Positions 1-7,210 of a DNA stretch of 27,319 nt are shown piece after piece. The DNA comes from Candidatus Bipolaricaulota bacterium (GTDB lineage Bacteria > Bipolaricaulota > Bipolaricaulia > Bipolaricaulales > Bipolaricaulaceae). The translations under genes and the position numbers were made by a program. The DNA lies in the NCBI GenBank assembly GCA_021163465.1, contig JAGGWU010000187.1:1-27319 (forward strand), written 5' to 3'. The notes under the pieces were generated by a model that had not been told where the DNA came from, ran no database searches, and was given only the letters and a program-made list of their open reading frames with translations. Positions within the stretch are counted from its first letter, which is position 1. Each line of letters opens with the position of its first letter.

Positions 1-291
1 CAGACGCACCGCCCCCACTGGGAGGTCCACGTCGTCGTGGACCAGAAGGAGGTCTTCAGGGCTCAAGGGGCTCCACGCCAAAAGCTCCCGGACCGCCTCC
101 CCGGAGCGGTTCATGTAGGTTAGGGGCTTGAGCAATAAGCGGTCACCGAAGCGGAAGACCTCCCCCCATGGAAAAAGGTAACGTTCCCAATCTCCCTCCA
201 TCCGGAGGCGGTCCACGACCCAGAAGCCGAGGTTGTGGCGGGTGAGGGCATATTCGGGGCCGGGGTTCCCCAGCCCCACCACCGCCCTCAA
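1..291 (-). CDS. pth: Peptidyl-tRNA hydrolase, C-terminal part beyond window edge
   Basis: Pth releases peptides from prematurely dropped peptidyl-tRNAs so that the tRNA can be reused in the cytosol. The 97 visible residues hold the family signature GLGNPGPEYALTRHNLGF near the N-terminus, with Asn9 and His19 matching the catalytic Asn and His. KPLTYMNRSGEAV and VHDDVDLPVG follow, the latter with the catalytic-site Asp. The rest of the protein, normally about 190 residues, lies beyond base 1. The start is a TTG whose last bases overlap the rplY stop (TTGA, 4-bp overlap), which indicates translational coupling. The position after glmU-prs-rplY is the classical order seen in Firmicutes. Identification is certain; the TTG start is likely but inferred. 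Confidence 0.93.
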   Translation of the reverse strand, partial: MRAVVGLGNPGPEYALTRHNLGFWVVDRLRMEGDWERYLFPWGEVFRFGDRLLLKPLTYMNRSGEAVRELLAWSPLSPEDLLLVHDDVDLPVGAVRL

Positions 292-917
292 GACTCCCCT
301 TCCTCCTCGGGGGGTGCCTCGGCCGGGGCCTCGGGGGCCTCAGCGGCCTCTTCCTCCTCGGCCTCCTCCGTCACCAGGACCTTGGGCGGGAGGATGTTCA
401 CCACCGCCTCGTCCTCGGGAAGGAGGGGGCGCAGTCCCTCGGGGAGGGGAAGATCCTTCACGAGGAGGGCCTCGTCCAGGCCGAGCCCCGAGATGTCCAC
501 CTCGATGTAAGGGGGTATCGCCTCCAGGGGTCCTTCCACGGGGATCTCCTCGTGGATATGCTCCAGGATCCCCCCGGCCTTGACCCCGGCAGGGGTTCCC
601 ACCAATCGGATCGGGACTTCCAGGGACATGATCTGCCCCGGCTCGGGGGCATAGAAGTCGACGTGGATGAACCTATCGGTGATGGGGTCCCGCTGGAGCT
701 CCTTGATGAAGACGAAGTGCCGCTCGCCGTCGTACTCCAGCTCGATCCTGGTAGAGCGGGTGATCTCGGAGATGAGCCGCTCCAGGGCCTTGTACTCCAC
801 CGCGATGGGGGTACTCACAAGATGGGGCCCATACACCACGCCGGGGACCCAGCCCTGGCGCCTCAGGGCCCTGGGCTTTTCGCTGTCGGAACGTTTTCGC
901 GCCGCGATCTTTGCCAT
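288..917 (-). CDS. rplY: 50S ribosomal protein L25, long CTC form
   Basis: This is the 5S rRNA-binding ribosomal protein of the L25/TL5/CTC family, 209 residues. An N-terminal L25 domain (about 1-95, with ALRRQGWVPGVVYG near the start) is followed by a CTC-type beta domain (about 100-185, EVPIRLVGTPAGVKAGG). The last 25 or so residues are an acidic Glu/Ala/Pro tail, common in the long form. A good ribosome binding site (GGAGGT, 7 nt upstream) supports the ATG start. The gene lies 16 bp after prs and overlaps the pth start by 4 bp, so it is internal to the glmU-prs-rplY-pth operon. The CTC form is known as a general-stress variant in Bacillus; nothing here shows stress control. Confidence 0.95.
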   Translation of the reverse strand: MAKIAARKRSDSEKPRALRRQGWVPGVVYGPHLVSTPIAVEYKALERLISEITRSTRIELEYDGERHFVFIKELQRDPITDRFIHVDFYAPEPGQIMSLEVPIRLVGTPAGVKAGGILEHIHEEIPVEGPLEAIPPYIEVDISGLGLDEALLVKDLPLPEGLRPLLPEDEAVVNILPPKVLVTEEAEEEEAAEAPEAPAEAPPEEEGES

Positions 918-933
918 GCCGGTTACCTCCTCG

Positions 934-2028
934 CTAACGGCCCCGCACCAAAAGCTCGCTTATCGAAAGGCCGAGGTAGATCCTTATGATCGCTTCCGCC
1001 AGATCGTCCGCCACCGAGACCACCTCTACCAGCGGATGGCCTTCCGCGGCGGTTTGGGGAATGGTATCCGTGACGATAATCCGGCTCAAGGGGGAAGCCT
1101 CGATGCGTTCGAGGGCGTCCCCGGCGAAGATCCCGTGAGTGCAGGCAGCGTACACCTCCTTGGCCCCCTGCTCTATGAGCCTATCCACCGCCCGCAGGAG
1201 CGTCCCCCCGGTGGAGAGGATGTCGTCCACGAGCAGCACCCTTTTGCCCTTCACGTCCCCGATCACGAGCAGGACCTCCAACTTCCCTCCGTCGAAGCGC
1301 CGTTTGGCCAACGTGGCGAAGCCCGGGGACTGTAACCGCTCCGCCACCCGCCGCGCCCGGAAAAGCCCCCCGAGGTCCGGGGAGACGACCACGAGGTCCT
1401 CCAGCCAGTCGGGGTGGTGTGCCCGGATATGGCGGGCGAAGAGGTGGTCGGTGCGCAAATGATCCAGGGGGATGTCGAAGAAGCCCTGGATCTGGCTCGC
1501 GTGGAGCTCCACGGCGAGGACCCTGGTGGCCCCGGCCCGCTCGATCAGGTTCGCCACAAGACGTGCCGAGATCGGGACGCGGCCCTCGGTCTTGCGGTCC
1601 TGACGGGCGTAGCCGAAATAGGGGACCACGGCACAGATCTTTTCCGCCGAGGCCCGCTTCAGGGCGTCTATCAGGAGCAATAGCTCCATCAGGTGGTCGT
1701 TCACGGTCTTCGGGCCCGGCTCCCCGGGGGGCGTGCCCTGACGCGGGGGACAGGTGGGTTGGATCACGAAGACACACTGGCCGCGTACCGTCCTCTCCAC
1801 GTGGGCGTAGACCTCGTTGTCGGGGAAATATTTGACCTTTGCCTCACACCAGACGTCCTCGAACTTCAACGGGTCCCTTACCCCCTCGAGGGGCGCGCCA
1901 CGCCGCTCCCGGAGGACCTCGTCGATGAACTCCACGTATCTTGTGTTGAACTTCTCCACCACGAGCTCCGCCACCTTCCGGGCGAGGTCCGGGTTCGCGT
2001 TCCCCGCGACGATCCTCAGGCCGTTCAC
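934..2028 (-). CDS. prs: Ribose-phosphate pyrophosphokinase with two N-domain insertions
   Basis: Makes PRPP from ribose 5-phosphate and ATP for nucleotide, His and Trp synthesis. The core is clear: RIVAGNANPDLA at the N-terminus, YFGYARQDRK near 137-146 (ATP-binding region), ELHASQIQGFFD, SPDLGGLFRAR, and the PRPP-binding loop LLVDDILSTGGTL. At 364 residues it is about 50 longer than the usual 315. Most of the excess is in two blocks. One of about 33 residues lies around 30-65, before the YFPDNE motif that replaces the usual FSDGE. One of about 13 Pro/Gly-rich residues lies around 94-108, before NDHLMEL. The start is GTG directly after the glmU TAG stop, preceded by GGGGGAG. Second gene of the operon. 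Function is confident; the role of the insertions is unknown. Confidence 0.95.
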   Translation of the reverse strand: MNGLRIVAGNANPDLARKVAELVVEKFNTRYVEFIDEVLRERRGAPLEGVRDPLKFEDVWCEAKVKYFPDNEVYAHVERTVRGQCVFVIQPTCPPRQGTPPGEPGPKTVNDHLMELLLLIDALKRASAEKICAVVPYFGYARQDRKTEGRVPISARLVANLIERAGATRVLAVELHASQIQGFFDIPLDHLRTDHLFARHIRAHHPDWLEDLVVVSPDLGGLFRARRVAERLQSPGFATLAKRRFDGGKLEVLLVIGDVKGKRVLLVDDILSTGGTLLRAVDRLIEQGAKEVYAACTHGIFAGDALERIEASPLSRIIVTDTIPQTAAEGHPLVEVVSVADDLAEAIIRIYLGLSISELLVRGR

Positions 2029-3375
2029 CTAAGCTCCCCCCTTGTTTTTGGCCCAATCGGGCTTTATCACCTGGCGGGCGCGGCCGAGGGCCAACGCGTA
2101 CGGGGGCACATCCTCGGTGATCACCGATCCCGCCCCCACGATCGCCCCCTCGCCCACGGTGACCGGGGCCACGAGGGAGGTATTGGAACCGATGAAGGCG
2201 CCCTTCCCGATCACGGTCCTGTGCTTGCGTACCCCGTCGTAATTGCAGGTGATGGTCCCGGCACCGATGTTCGTCCCCTCGCCCACCTCGGCGTCGCCGA
2301 TGTAGGCCAGGTGACCCGCCCGCACCCCCTCTCCGATATCGGCGTTCTTGACCTCCACGAAGTTCCCGATCCGGGCCCCTCGGCCGATCCGCGCCCCGGG
2401 GCGCAGGTGCGCGTAGGGGCCAATTCGTGCCCTTTCCTCCACGTACGCCCCTTCCAACACCGAGAACCAGATTTTGGCCTCCCGCCCGACGGTGGTGTCC
2501 ACAAGATACGCCTGGGGGCCGATCTCACATGCCGCGGCGATCTCCGTCCTCCCGTAGAGGTAGACCCCCGGGTGGAGCACCGTGTCCCCGCCCACGGCCA
2601 CGTCGGGCCCGATGTAAACCGTGCGGGGATCGACCACCGTGACCCCGGCCTCCTGGAGCCGGCGGATGATCCGACCCCGCACCAGCTCCCCGGCCCGGGC
2701 GAGGTCGCCCCGCGTACGCACCGCCAGAAGATCCCCCGGCTCGGGCCACGGGACCGCGTGGACTTTGGGGTAGAGGGTGGGGACGAGCTCGGCGAGGAGG
2801 GCTCCTGAGCTGCACCCGGGGGGAAGCCCCTTCAGGGCTTCCCATGTCTCGGGGACGTTCTCCAAGAGGAACACAGCGGCGGCGGCCTCGCGGGCTCCCG
2901 TCCCGGTGTCCTCGGTCACGATGGTCTTGGGGGTTCCGGACTCGTCCCGTATTACCCTGGGATAGCTCCCGGCATCCCCCGGATCGAAGGTGAGGAATGA
3001 GAGGAGGGCCTCTTGGGCTATGTGCTCACGCAGGAGCCGCTCCAGGGCCTTGGGAGAAAGCAAGGGGTGGTCTCCCGGGAGGACGAGGAGCCTCGGGGCC
3101 GTCACCGCACCCTGGATGGAGCCGAGGCAATGCCCCCTTCCCCCAGCCTCGATAGCCGGGATCCCGATACCCCGGCGGGCGAGTGCCTCGCGGACCTCGG
3201 CGGCCCCTTTGTCCACGATCAGGACCATCCGCGCCGGGGAAAGCTCGGAGGCCACGCGGATGACGTATTCAAGGAGGGTTAGCCCCAAAAGCTCGTGGAG
3301 GATCTTTGGGCGTTGGGATACAAACTCCTTCTCTCCGCCCGCGGCAAGGATTACCACATCCAGCGAGTTCTCCAT
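2029..3375 (-). CDS. glmU: GlmU-like protein: intact acetyltransferase domain, degenerate uridyltransferase domain
   Basis: Canonical GlmU acetylates glucosamine 1-phosphate and then transfers UMP to give UDP-GlcNAc. The C-terminal left-handed beta-helix is well kept: HLRPGA, GNFVEVKNADIGEG, AGHLAYIGDAE with the catalytic His, GAGTITCNYDG and SNTSLVAPVTVG. The N-terminal nucleotidyltransferase domain is not. The signature LAAGxGTRM reads LAAGGEKEFVSQRPK. The INTG substrate motif reads AAAA, and the metal-binding VNNR region reads VRTR. The PGDHPL Asp survives. Length, 448 residues, is normal. ATG at 3375 gives the canonical N-terminus (MENSLDVVILAAG); an in-frame GTG at 3381 is an alternative. 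First gene of the operon. I infer acetyltransferase activity and doubt uridyltransferase activity. Confidence 0.85.
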   Translation of the reverse strand: MENSLDVVILAAGGEKEFVSQRPKILHELLGLTLLEYVIRVASELSPARMVLIVDKGAAEVREALARRGIGIPAIEAGGRGHCLGSIQGAVTAPRLLVLPGDHPLLSPKALERLLREHIAQEALLSFLTFDPGDAGSYPRVIRDESGTPKTIVTEDTGTGAREAAAAVFLLENVPETWEALKGLPPGCSSGALLAELVPTLYPKVHAVPWPEPGDLLAVRTRGDLARAGELVRGRIIRRLQEAGVTVVDPRTVYIGPDVAVGGDTVLHPGVYLYGRTEIAAACEIGPQAYLVDTTVGREAKIWFSVLEGAYVEERARIGPYAHLRPGARIGRGARIGNFVEVKNADIGEGVRAGHLAYIGDAEVGEGTNIGAGTITCNYDGVRKHRTVIGKGAFIGSNTSLVAPVTVGEGAIVGAGSVITEDVPPYALALGRARQVIKPDWAKNKGGA

Positions 3376-3385
3376 TCCCACAATG

Positions 3386-3414
3386 AATATATCCTGGGGG
3401 AACCCGGCCCACAA
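3386..3414 (-). promoter_or_regulatory. Putative sigma70-type promoter of the glmU operon
   Basis: On the minus strand, TTGTGG (3414-3409) is followed by a 17-bp spacer and TATATT (3391-3386), five of six matches to the -10 consensus. The -10 ends 10 nt before the glmU ATG, so the transcript would start within a few bases of the start codon. No strong Shine-Dalgarno sequence is present. The site lies in the 90-bp divergent region shared with yidD. Confidence 0.45.
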
Positions 3415-3465
3415 CGCCAGGGGCCCCCTTTGCTCCCCCGTGGTGAGGGAGTAAAAATGTGAAGT

Positions 3466-3702
3466 ATGAGGAAGGCTTTGGTGTTGCTGATCCGTTTTTA
3501 CCAGCTCTTCATCTCCCCGGCCCTGCCCAAGCGGTGCCGGTTTTATCCCACCTGTTCTGAATACGCGCGGGAAGCGATCCTTATGCACGGGGTGATCCGG
3601 GGCGGGTGGCTTTCCCTGAAGCGGATCGTGAAGTGCGGCCCATGGCATCCCGGGGGCTACGATCCCGTGCCCGAGCCCAGGCAGGGGAAGAGGGGGCTAT
3701 AA
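3466..3702 (+). CDS. yidD: Membrane protein insertion efficiency factor YidD
   Basis: YidD is a small, membrane-associated, amphipathic protein linked to YidC-dependent membrane insertion. The 78-residue product has the full family pattern: LLIRFYQLFISPAL, CRFYPTCSEYA with the conserved cysteines, and GGWLSLKRIVKCGPWHPGG. It usually sits in the rpmH-rnpA-yidD-yidC cluster, but here it is alone, divergent from glmU and coupled to a small protease gene by a TAATG stop/start overlap. The ATG has only a weak GAAG upstream. An A-rich TAAAAA at 3452-3457, 8 nt before the ATG, could be a -10 for a leaderless transcript. Confidence 0.93.
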   Translation: MRKALVLLIRFYQLFISPALPKRCRFYPTCSEYAREAILMHGVIRGGWLSLKRIVKCGPWHPGGYDPVPEPRQGKRGL

Positions 3703-4094
3703 TGGAAGAAGGGATCATGGGGACGTTTCGGTATCCGATCGTGGTTTACGGCCCCGAGGGGAAAAACAAACGGGAGATCCAAGCGTTGGTGGACACCGGT
3801 GCCACCTACACCTGGATCCCCCGTCCGATCCTCGAGGACCTGGGCTACCGGCCTTCCTTCAAGCAGCGACTGCGCCTCGCCGATGGAAACATTATCGTTC
3901 GCGACGGCTGCGAAGCGGTGGTGGAGATCGATGGCGCGCGGCGCACTACGGTGGTGATCTTCGGCGATCCGGATTCGGAGACCCTCCTGGGCGCGGTGAC
4001 CCTGGAGCAGTTCTCCCTGGCGCCCGACCCGGTGACGAAGCGCCTGATCCCGGTGGAGGCGCTCCTCATGGGGTTCCTCGACCGCCCTTCTTGA
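3702..4094 (+). CDS. Retropepsin-like clan AA aspartic protease
   Basis: A 130-residue single-lobe aspartic protease of the retroviral/gag-pol type, expected to act as a homodimer with one catalytic Asp per subunit. The active-site motif ALVDTGATYTWIP (Asp31-Thr-Gly-Ala) is intact. It is followed by flap-like strands (LRLADGNIIV), then by LLGAVTLEQF, which fits the second conserved hydrophobic-hydrophobic-Gly element. There is no signal peptide, so it is probably cytosolic. The substrate is unknown. The start is taken at the ATG overlapping the yidD stop (TAATG, preceded by GAGGGGG); ATG 3717 (preceded by GAAGAAGGG) is an alternative. The 3' end overlaps the convergent M20D gene by 29 bp. Confidence 0.8.
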   Translation: MEEGIMGTFRYPIVVYGPEGKNKREIQALVDTGATYTWIPRPILEDLGYRPSFKQRLRLADGNIIVRDGCEAVVEIDGARRTTVVIFGDPDSETLLGAVTLEQFSLAPDPVTKRLIPVEALLMGFLDRPS

Positions 4095-5265
4095 GCACCA
4101 CCTCCTCGAACTCCCGCCGCACCTCTTCATAAAAGCCCGGGACGAGCCAGAGTTCCAACGCCACGGCCGCCAGCGCCTTGGCGGCGGCGATCATCCCCTT
4201 GCGCGCTTCCTCCGAGCGGGCGGCTTGGGCGAACTCGCGGGAGTGGCCCGGGGTGCCGGTGGGGGCGATCTTGATATAGGGGTGGATGGCGGGCACCACC
4301 TGCGATACATCCCCCATGTCGGTGGAACCCATACCGCCTTTAGGGGGGTCGATCTCGAAGCCCAGTTCCTCGATGTTCTTGCGGAAGGACTGGGCCAGGT
4401 GGTGGTTGGGGCGCATAGATTTGTACTCGTGGCCCACCCGGGTGAAGGTGAGTTTGGCCCCCGTGGCCAACGCGGCCCCTTCGGCGCACTTGCGGAGCTT
4501 TTCCACCAGTTCCTCTTTATAGTCGTCGTCGATATCCCGCACGTAAAAGAGGGCGGCGGCGTACTCGGGGACGATGTTGGGCTTGGTCCCCCCGTGGGTG
4601 ATGATCCCGTGGATCCGGGCCCCGTCCCTGATGTGCTGGCGCAGGGCGTTCAGGCCCACGAAGGTTTGGATCACGGCGTCCAGGGCGTTGATTCCCTCCT
4701 CGGGGCTGCCGGAGGCGTGGGCGGCCTTCCCATGGAATTCGATCTTCACCTCGGTGATGGAAAGCGACCCCCGCTCCACCAGGGTTCGGTCGGCCGGGTG
4801 CACCATCATAGCTACGTCCACATCGGAAAAGACCCCGGCATCGATGAGCTTGATCTTTCCCCCACCGCCTTCCTCGGCGGGGGTTCCGATCACCATGAGC
4901 TTTCCCGGGAGGGTTTCCTTGAACGGAGCAAGTCCCAATCCTGCCCCCAGGGCGATGGCCGCGATGATGTTGTGGCCACAGGCGTGGCCCAGCTCGGGGA
5001 GCGCATCGTACTCGGCGAGGAAGGCCACCGCGGGGCCCTCGGCTTGCGTGGGGTGTACCGCCACGAAGGCGGTCTCCATGCCCCCTACCCCCCGCTCGAC
5101 CCGGAAGCCCCCTTTCTTCAGGGCCTCGGTCAGCCAGGCGGCGGCCTTGTGCTCCTCGAACCCCAGCTCCGGGTTCTCATGGATCTTCAGGGCGATGTCC
5201 CAAAGCTCATCCGCGATCTCATCGATCCTTTTCCAGACCTCCGTCTTCACCTGGGATAGATCCAT
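4066..5265 (-). CDS. M20D-family amidohydrolase (AbgB/PM20D2-like)
   Basis: A cytosolic metal-dependent amidohydrolase/carboxypeptidase, 399 residues, probably acting on N-acylated amino acids or a dipeptide. Metal-ligand motifs typical of M20D are visible: LGHACGHN (Cys96, His98), GTPAEEGGGG (catalytic Glu and metal Glu), MMVHPAD, and TPGHSREF near the C-terminus. The dimerisation lid segment HGKAAHASGSPEEGINALDA is also family-typical. The start is set at ATG 5265 because AGGAGGT lies 4 nt before it; a GTG at 5271 sits inside that ribosome binding site. It follows the TrmH gene by 14 bp, so it is probably the last gene of the amrS-trmH-M20D operon. The exact substrate cannot be read from sequence. 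Confidence 0.88.
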   Translation of the reverse strand: MDLSQVKTEVWKRIDEIADELWDIALKIHENPELGFEEHKAAAWLTEALKKGGFRVERGVGGMETAFVAVHPTQAEGPAVAFLAEYDALPELGHACGHNIIAAIALGAGLGLAPFKETLPGKLMVIGTPAEEGGGGKIKLIDAGVFSDVDVAMMVHPADRTLVERGSLSITEVKIEFHGKAAHASGSPEEGINALDAVIQTFVGLNALRQHIRDGARIHGIITHGGTKPNIVPEYAAALFYVRDIDDDYKEELVEKLRKCAEGAALATGAKLTFTRVGHEYKSMRPNHHLAQSFRKNIEELGFEIDPPKGGMGSTDMGDVSQVVPAIHPYIKIAPTGTPGHSREFAQAARSEEARKGMIAAAKALAAVALELWLVPGFYEEVRREFEEVVLKKGGRGTP

Positions 5266-5279
5266 GGTCACCTCCTGAG

Positions 5280-5861
5280 TTACCGGGAGAGCCCGACGTA
5301 CCTTTCCCGCAGGGCCTCCTTTTCCTCCGGGGACAGGTCCCCCGCGGCCCCGAGGGATTCCCGCCGCCTCCTAGCGCTTATGTAAAGGGATATGGCGGCC
5401 GCTACCGAGACGTTGAACGACTCTACGAATCCCCACATGGGGATCTTGAAGGTCCCGTCGCAGAAACCCAGGGCTTTTTCCGAGACCCCCTCCTTCTCGT
5501 TCCCGAAGACCAGGGCGAGGGGTTCGTCCACGGGGAGCTCCTCCACGGTGGCCGCCCCTCTTCCGGGCATGGCGGCGTAAACCCGATATCCTTTTTCCCT
5601 AAGTTCGGCGAAGGCCTTCTCGGCGCGGCGGAAGCGCTTGAGGAGAAGCCATTTCTCCGCCCCTTGGGTAATGGCCCGGGAAGGCTCGAAGGGGACCAGT
5701 TCCTCGATGATGTAGACGTTGAGAACCCCCAGAGCCTCACAGGTCCTCAGGATAGCCGCGGCGTTATGTGGATTGGAGAAGTTCTCACATACGGCGACAA
5801 GCCCTTTGAGCCTCGCGGAGATCACCCGATCGATCTTCCCGCGGCGCTCCTGGGTCACCAT
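5280..5861 (-). CDS. TrmH-type (SpoU) tRNA/rRNA 2'-O-methyltransferase
   Basis: A SAM-dependent ribose 2'-O-methyltransferase with the SPOUT knot fold, 193 residues, closest by motif to TrmH (Gm18 of tRNA). Motif 1 is visible in ENFSNPHNAAAILRTCEALG, with the conserved Asn and Arg. Motif 2 is LALVFGNEKEGVSE, and motif 3 is FKIPMWGFVESFNVSVAAA, which forms the SAM-binding knot. A basic/acidic C-terminal helix (about 160-193) resembles the TrmH tail. The ATG lies 6 bp after the amrS stop and has a poor ribosome binding site, so coupled translation is likely. An RNA target other than tRNA Gm18 is possible. Confidence 0.88.
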   Translation of the reverse strand: MVTQERRGKIDRVISARLKGLVAVCENFSNPHNAAAILRTCEALGVLNVYIIEELVPFEPSRAITQGAEKWLLLKRFRRAEKAFAELREKGYRVYAAMPGRGAATVEELPVDEPLALVFGNEKEGVSEKALGFCDGTFKIPMWGFVESFNVSVAAAISLYISARRRRESLGAAGDLSPEEKEALRERYVGLSR

Positions 5862-5867
5862 CGGATG

Positions 5868-6878
5868 CTAAGACCAGACCCCGGCGATCTCGGCCCCGCA
5901 CTTTGGGCAGCGGCCGTCGGCGAGCTCGTCGTGCTCCACCAGGAAACCGTAGCGGCGGATCAGGGTGTGTCCGCAGGAAGGGCACACGGTGTCCTCCCCC
6001 TGGCCGGGGACGTTACCCAGGTACACGTAGTTCAACCCCACCTCCCGCCCGATCTCCCATGCCCGGATAAGGGAGGAGATGGGTGTGGGGGGATGGGAGT
6101 GCATTCGATATGCGGGGAAGAAGCGGGAGATATGCCAGGGGATATCCGGGGAAACTCCCCGTATGAACTCCGCGATCCAGCGGAGCTCCTCCTCGGAATC
6201 GTTGAGGCCGGGGATGATGAGGGTGGTGACCTCCACCCAGATCCCCCGCTGATGCATCCCCTCGATGGTGTCAAGTACCGGCTGGAGGGTGGCACCCATA
6301 TGGCGCCTATAGGTCTCCTCCCGGAAGGACTTGAGATCCACGTTGGCCCCATCGAGGTAGGGGGAGATCTCGTCCAGGGCCTCCCGGGTCATGTAGCCGT
6401 TGGTGACGAAAACGTTCTTTATCCCCAGGGGATTGGCGCGGCGGGCCACCTCATACGCGAACTCGAAGAACACGGTGGGCTCGGTGTAGGTGTAGGCGAT
6501 CACCCGGGAGCCCGAGCTCACCGCCTGGCGCACCACCTCCTCGGGTTCCACCCGCTCCCCGAAGACACGTCCCCCGTGGTCCCGGGGGTATTGGGAGATG
6601 TGGTAGTTCTGGCAGAACTCACACTTGAAATTGCAACCCACCGTGGCCAAAGAAAGCGCATCGGCCCCGGGGAGGAAATGGAAAAGGGGTTTTTTCTCGA
6701 TGGGATCCAGGGCCACCGAGACCACCCGACCGTAGACCAGGGAATAGAGGGTCCCGTCGCGGTTTTCACGGACCATGCAGATCCCGCGTTTGCCATCTTG
6801 AATGACGCAGCGATGGGCACAGAGGGTACAGCGCACCCGTTTGTCCCCGAACGGCTCCCACAACATCGCCTCACGCAT
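5868..6878 (-). CDS. amrS: AmmeMemoRadiSam-system radical SAM enzyme (AmrS)
   Basis: A radical SAM protein of the AmrS/PflA-like family, 336 residues; the family's reaction is not something I can state from sequence. The N-terminal Cys cluster has Cys17, 20, 24 and 34 (CTLCAHRC and RGIC). The radical SAM CX3CX2C is at 82-89 (CNFKCEFC). The barrel core shows AYTYTEPTVFFEF, VFVTNGYM and GANVDLKSF. A C-terminal zinc-ribbon-like pair (CPSCGH ... CPKCGAEIAGVW) completes the family pattern. ATG 6878 is chosen because homologues begin with a similar M-(K/R)-E-A; an in-frame GTG at 6908 would extend it by 10 residues. The usual AMMECR1 and MEMO partners are not in the window. First gene of the operon with trmH and M20D. 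Confidence 0.9.
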   Translation of the reverse strand: MREAMLWEPFGDKRVRCTLCAHRCVIQDGKRGICMVRENRDGTLYSLVYGRVVSVALDPIEKKPLFHFLPGADALSLATVGCNFKCEFCQNYHISQYPRDHGGRVFGERVEPEEVVRQAVSSGSRVIAYTYTEPTVFFEFAYEVARRANPLGIKNVFVTNGYMTREALDEISPYLDGANVDLKSFREETYRRHMGATLQPVLDTIEGMHQRGIWVEVTTLIIPGLNDSEEELRWIAEFIRGVSPDIPWHISRFFPAYRMHSHPPTPISSLIRAWEIGREVGLNYVYLGNVPGQGEDTVCPSCGHTLIRRYGFLVEHDELADGRCPKCGAEIAGVWS

Positions 6879-6886
6879 CGTAGCCC

Positions 6887-6916
6887 ATCTTAACCTCGAG
6901 GGATTCACCGCGACAA
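6887..6916 (-). promoter_or_regulatory. Putative amrS promoter
   Basis: On the minus strand, TTGTCG (6916-6911) is followed by an 18-bp spacer and TAAGAT (6892-6887). The -10 is 8 nt before the amrS ATG, and there is no Shine-Dalgarno sequence, so a leaderless transcript is predicted. The -35 falls in the centre of a perfect inverted repeat. Match quality is moderate. Confidence 0.35.
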
Positions 6917-6926
6917 GGATCGCGGT
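6907..6926. promoter_or_regulatory. Perfect 7-bp inverted repeat, possible operator over the amrS -35
   Basis: ACCGCGA and TCGCGGT form perfect 7-bp arms around a 6-nt centre (CAAGGA). The centre holds the putative -35 of amrS (TTGTCG on the minus strand). A dimeric repressor bound here would block the promoter. Alternatively it is an RNA hairpin if transcription starts further upstream. Confidence 0.4.
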
Positions 6927-6991
6927 CGAGTTCGTGCTTTAGAGGCTGTTGCTCAAACCCTTTTCGGTTAAGAGAGGAAGGTGAGGATACT

Positions 6992-7004
6992 GTGAGAATC
7001 TCAC
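6992..7004. repeat. Short palindrome GTGAGA-A-TCTCAC
   Basis: Six-base arms that are exact reverse complements flank one central base. Spacing and position in the divergent gap suit a small operator half-site pair. The upstream GGTGAG at 6980-6985 could pair with the same right arm, giving an alternative hairpin. No regulator gene lies nearby. Confidence 0.35.
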
Positions 7005-7210
7005 CCTGGTGGATGGGACCAGCCTGGGGAACCTTTTGTTGGCGCTACATTTCGGGGATTTTCGGAACTGGATCCCCATGGCAAGGGCATTTCCGCCGCC
7101 TCACCCTCGCTCAACTGTAGAAGATCGGTTTAACAGGGCCGCTTTGGCACAGCTGGCGAGGCATTGTCCCACCGGTTAAGGTCAAAGCTCTCGAAAAAGG
7201 GGGTGGCCAC

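Larger units (their letters stand above)
6879..7210. other. Non-coding intergenic region between divergent amrS and PHP genes
   Basis: At 332 bp this is the only long gap in the window. It holds the amrS promoter and operator candidates, a near-palindrome GTGAGAATCTCAC (6992-7004) and a stem-loop with GGGGAT/ATCCCC arms (7054-7059 and 7072-7077). The longest plausible reading frame (6985-7188) has no start with a ribosome binding site and no family resemblance I recognise. I see no tRNA cloverleaf, no T-tract terminator and no clean promoter for the PHP gene. Confidence 0.6.

Noticed and set aside
1693..2808. Long plus-strand open frame across prs and glmU
   Set aside because: It is a shadow of the two minus-strand genes and shows no family resemblance or ribosome binding site.
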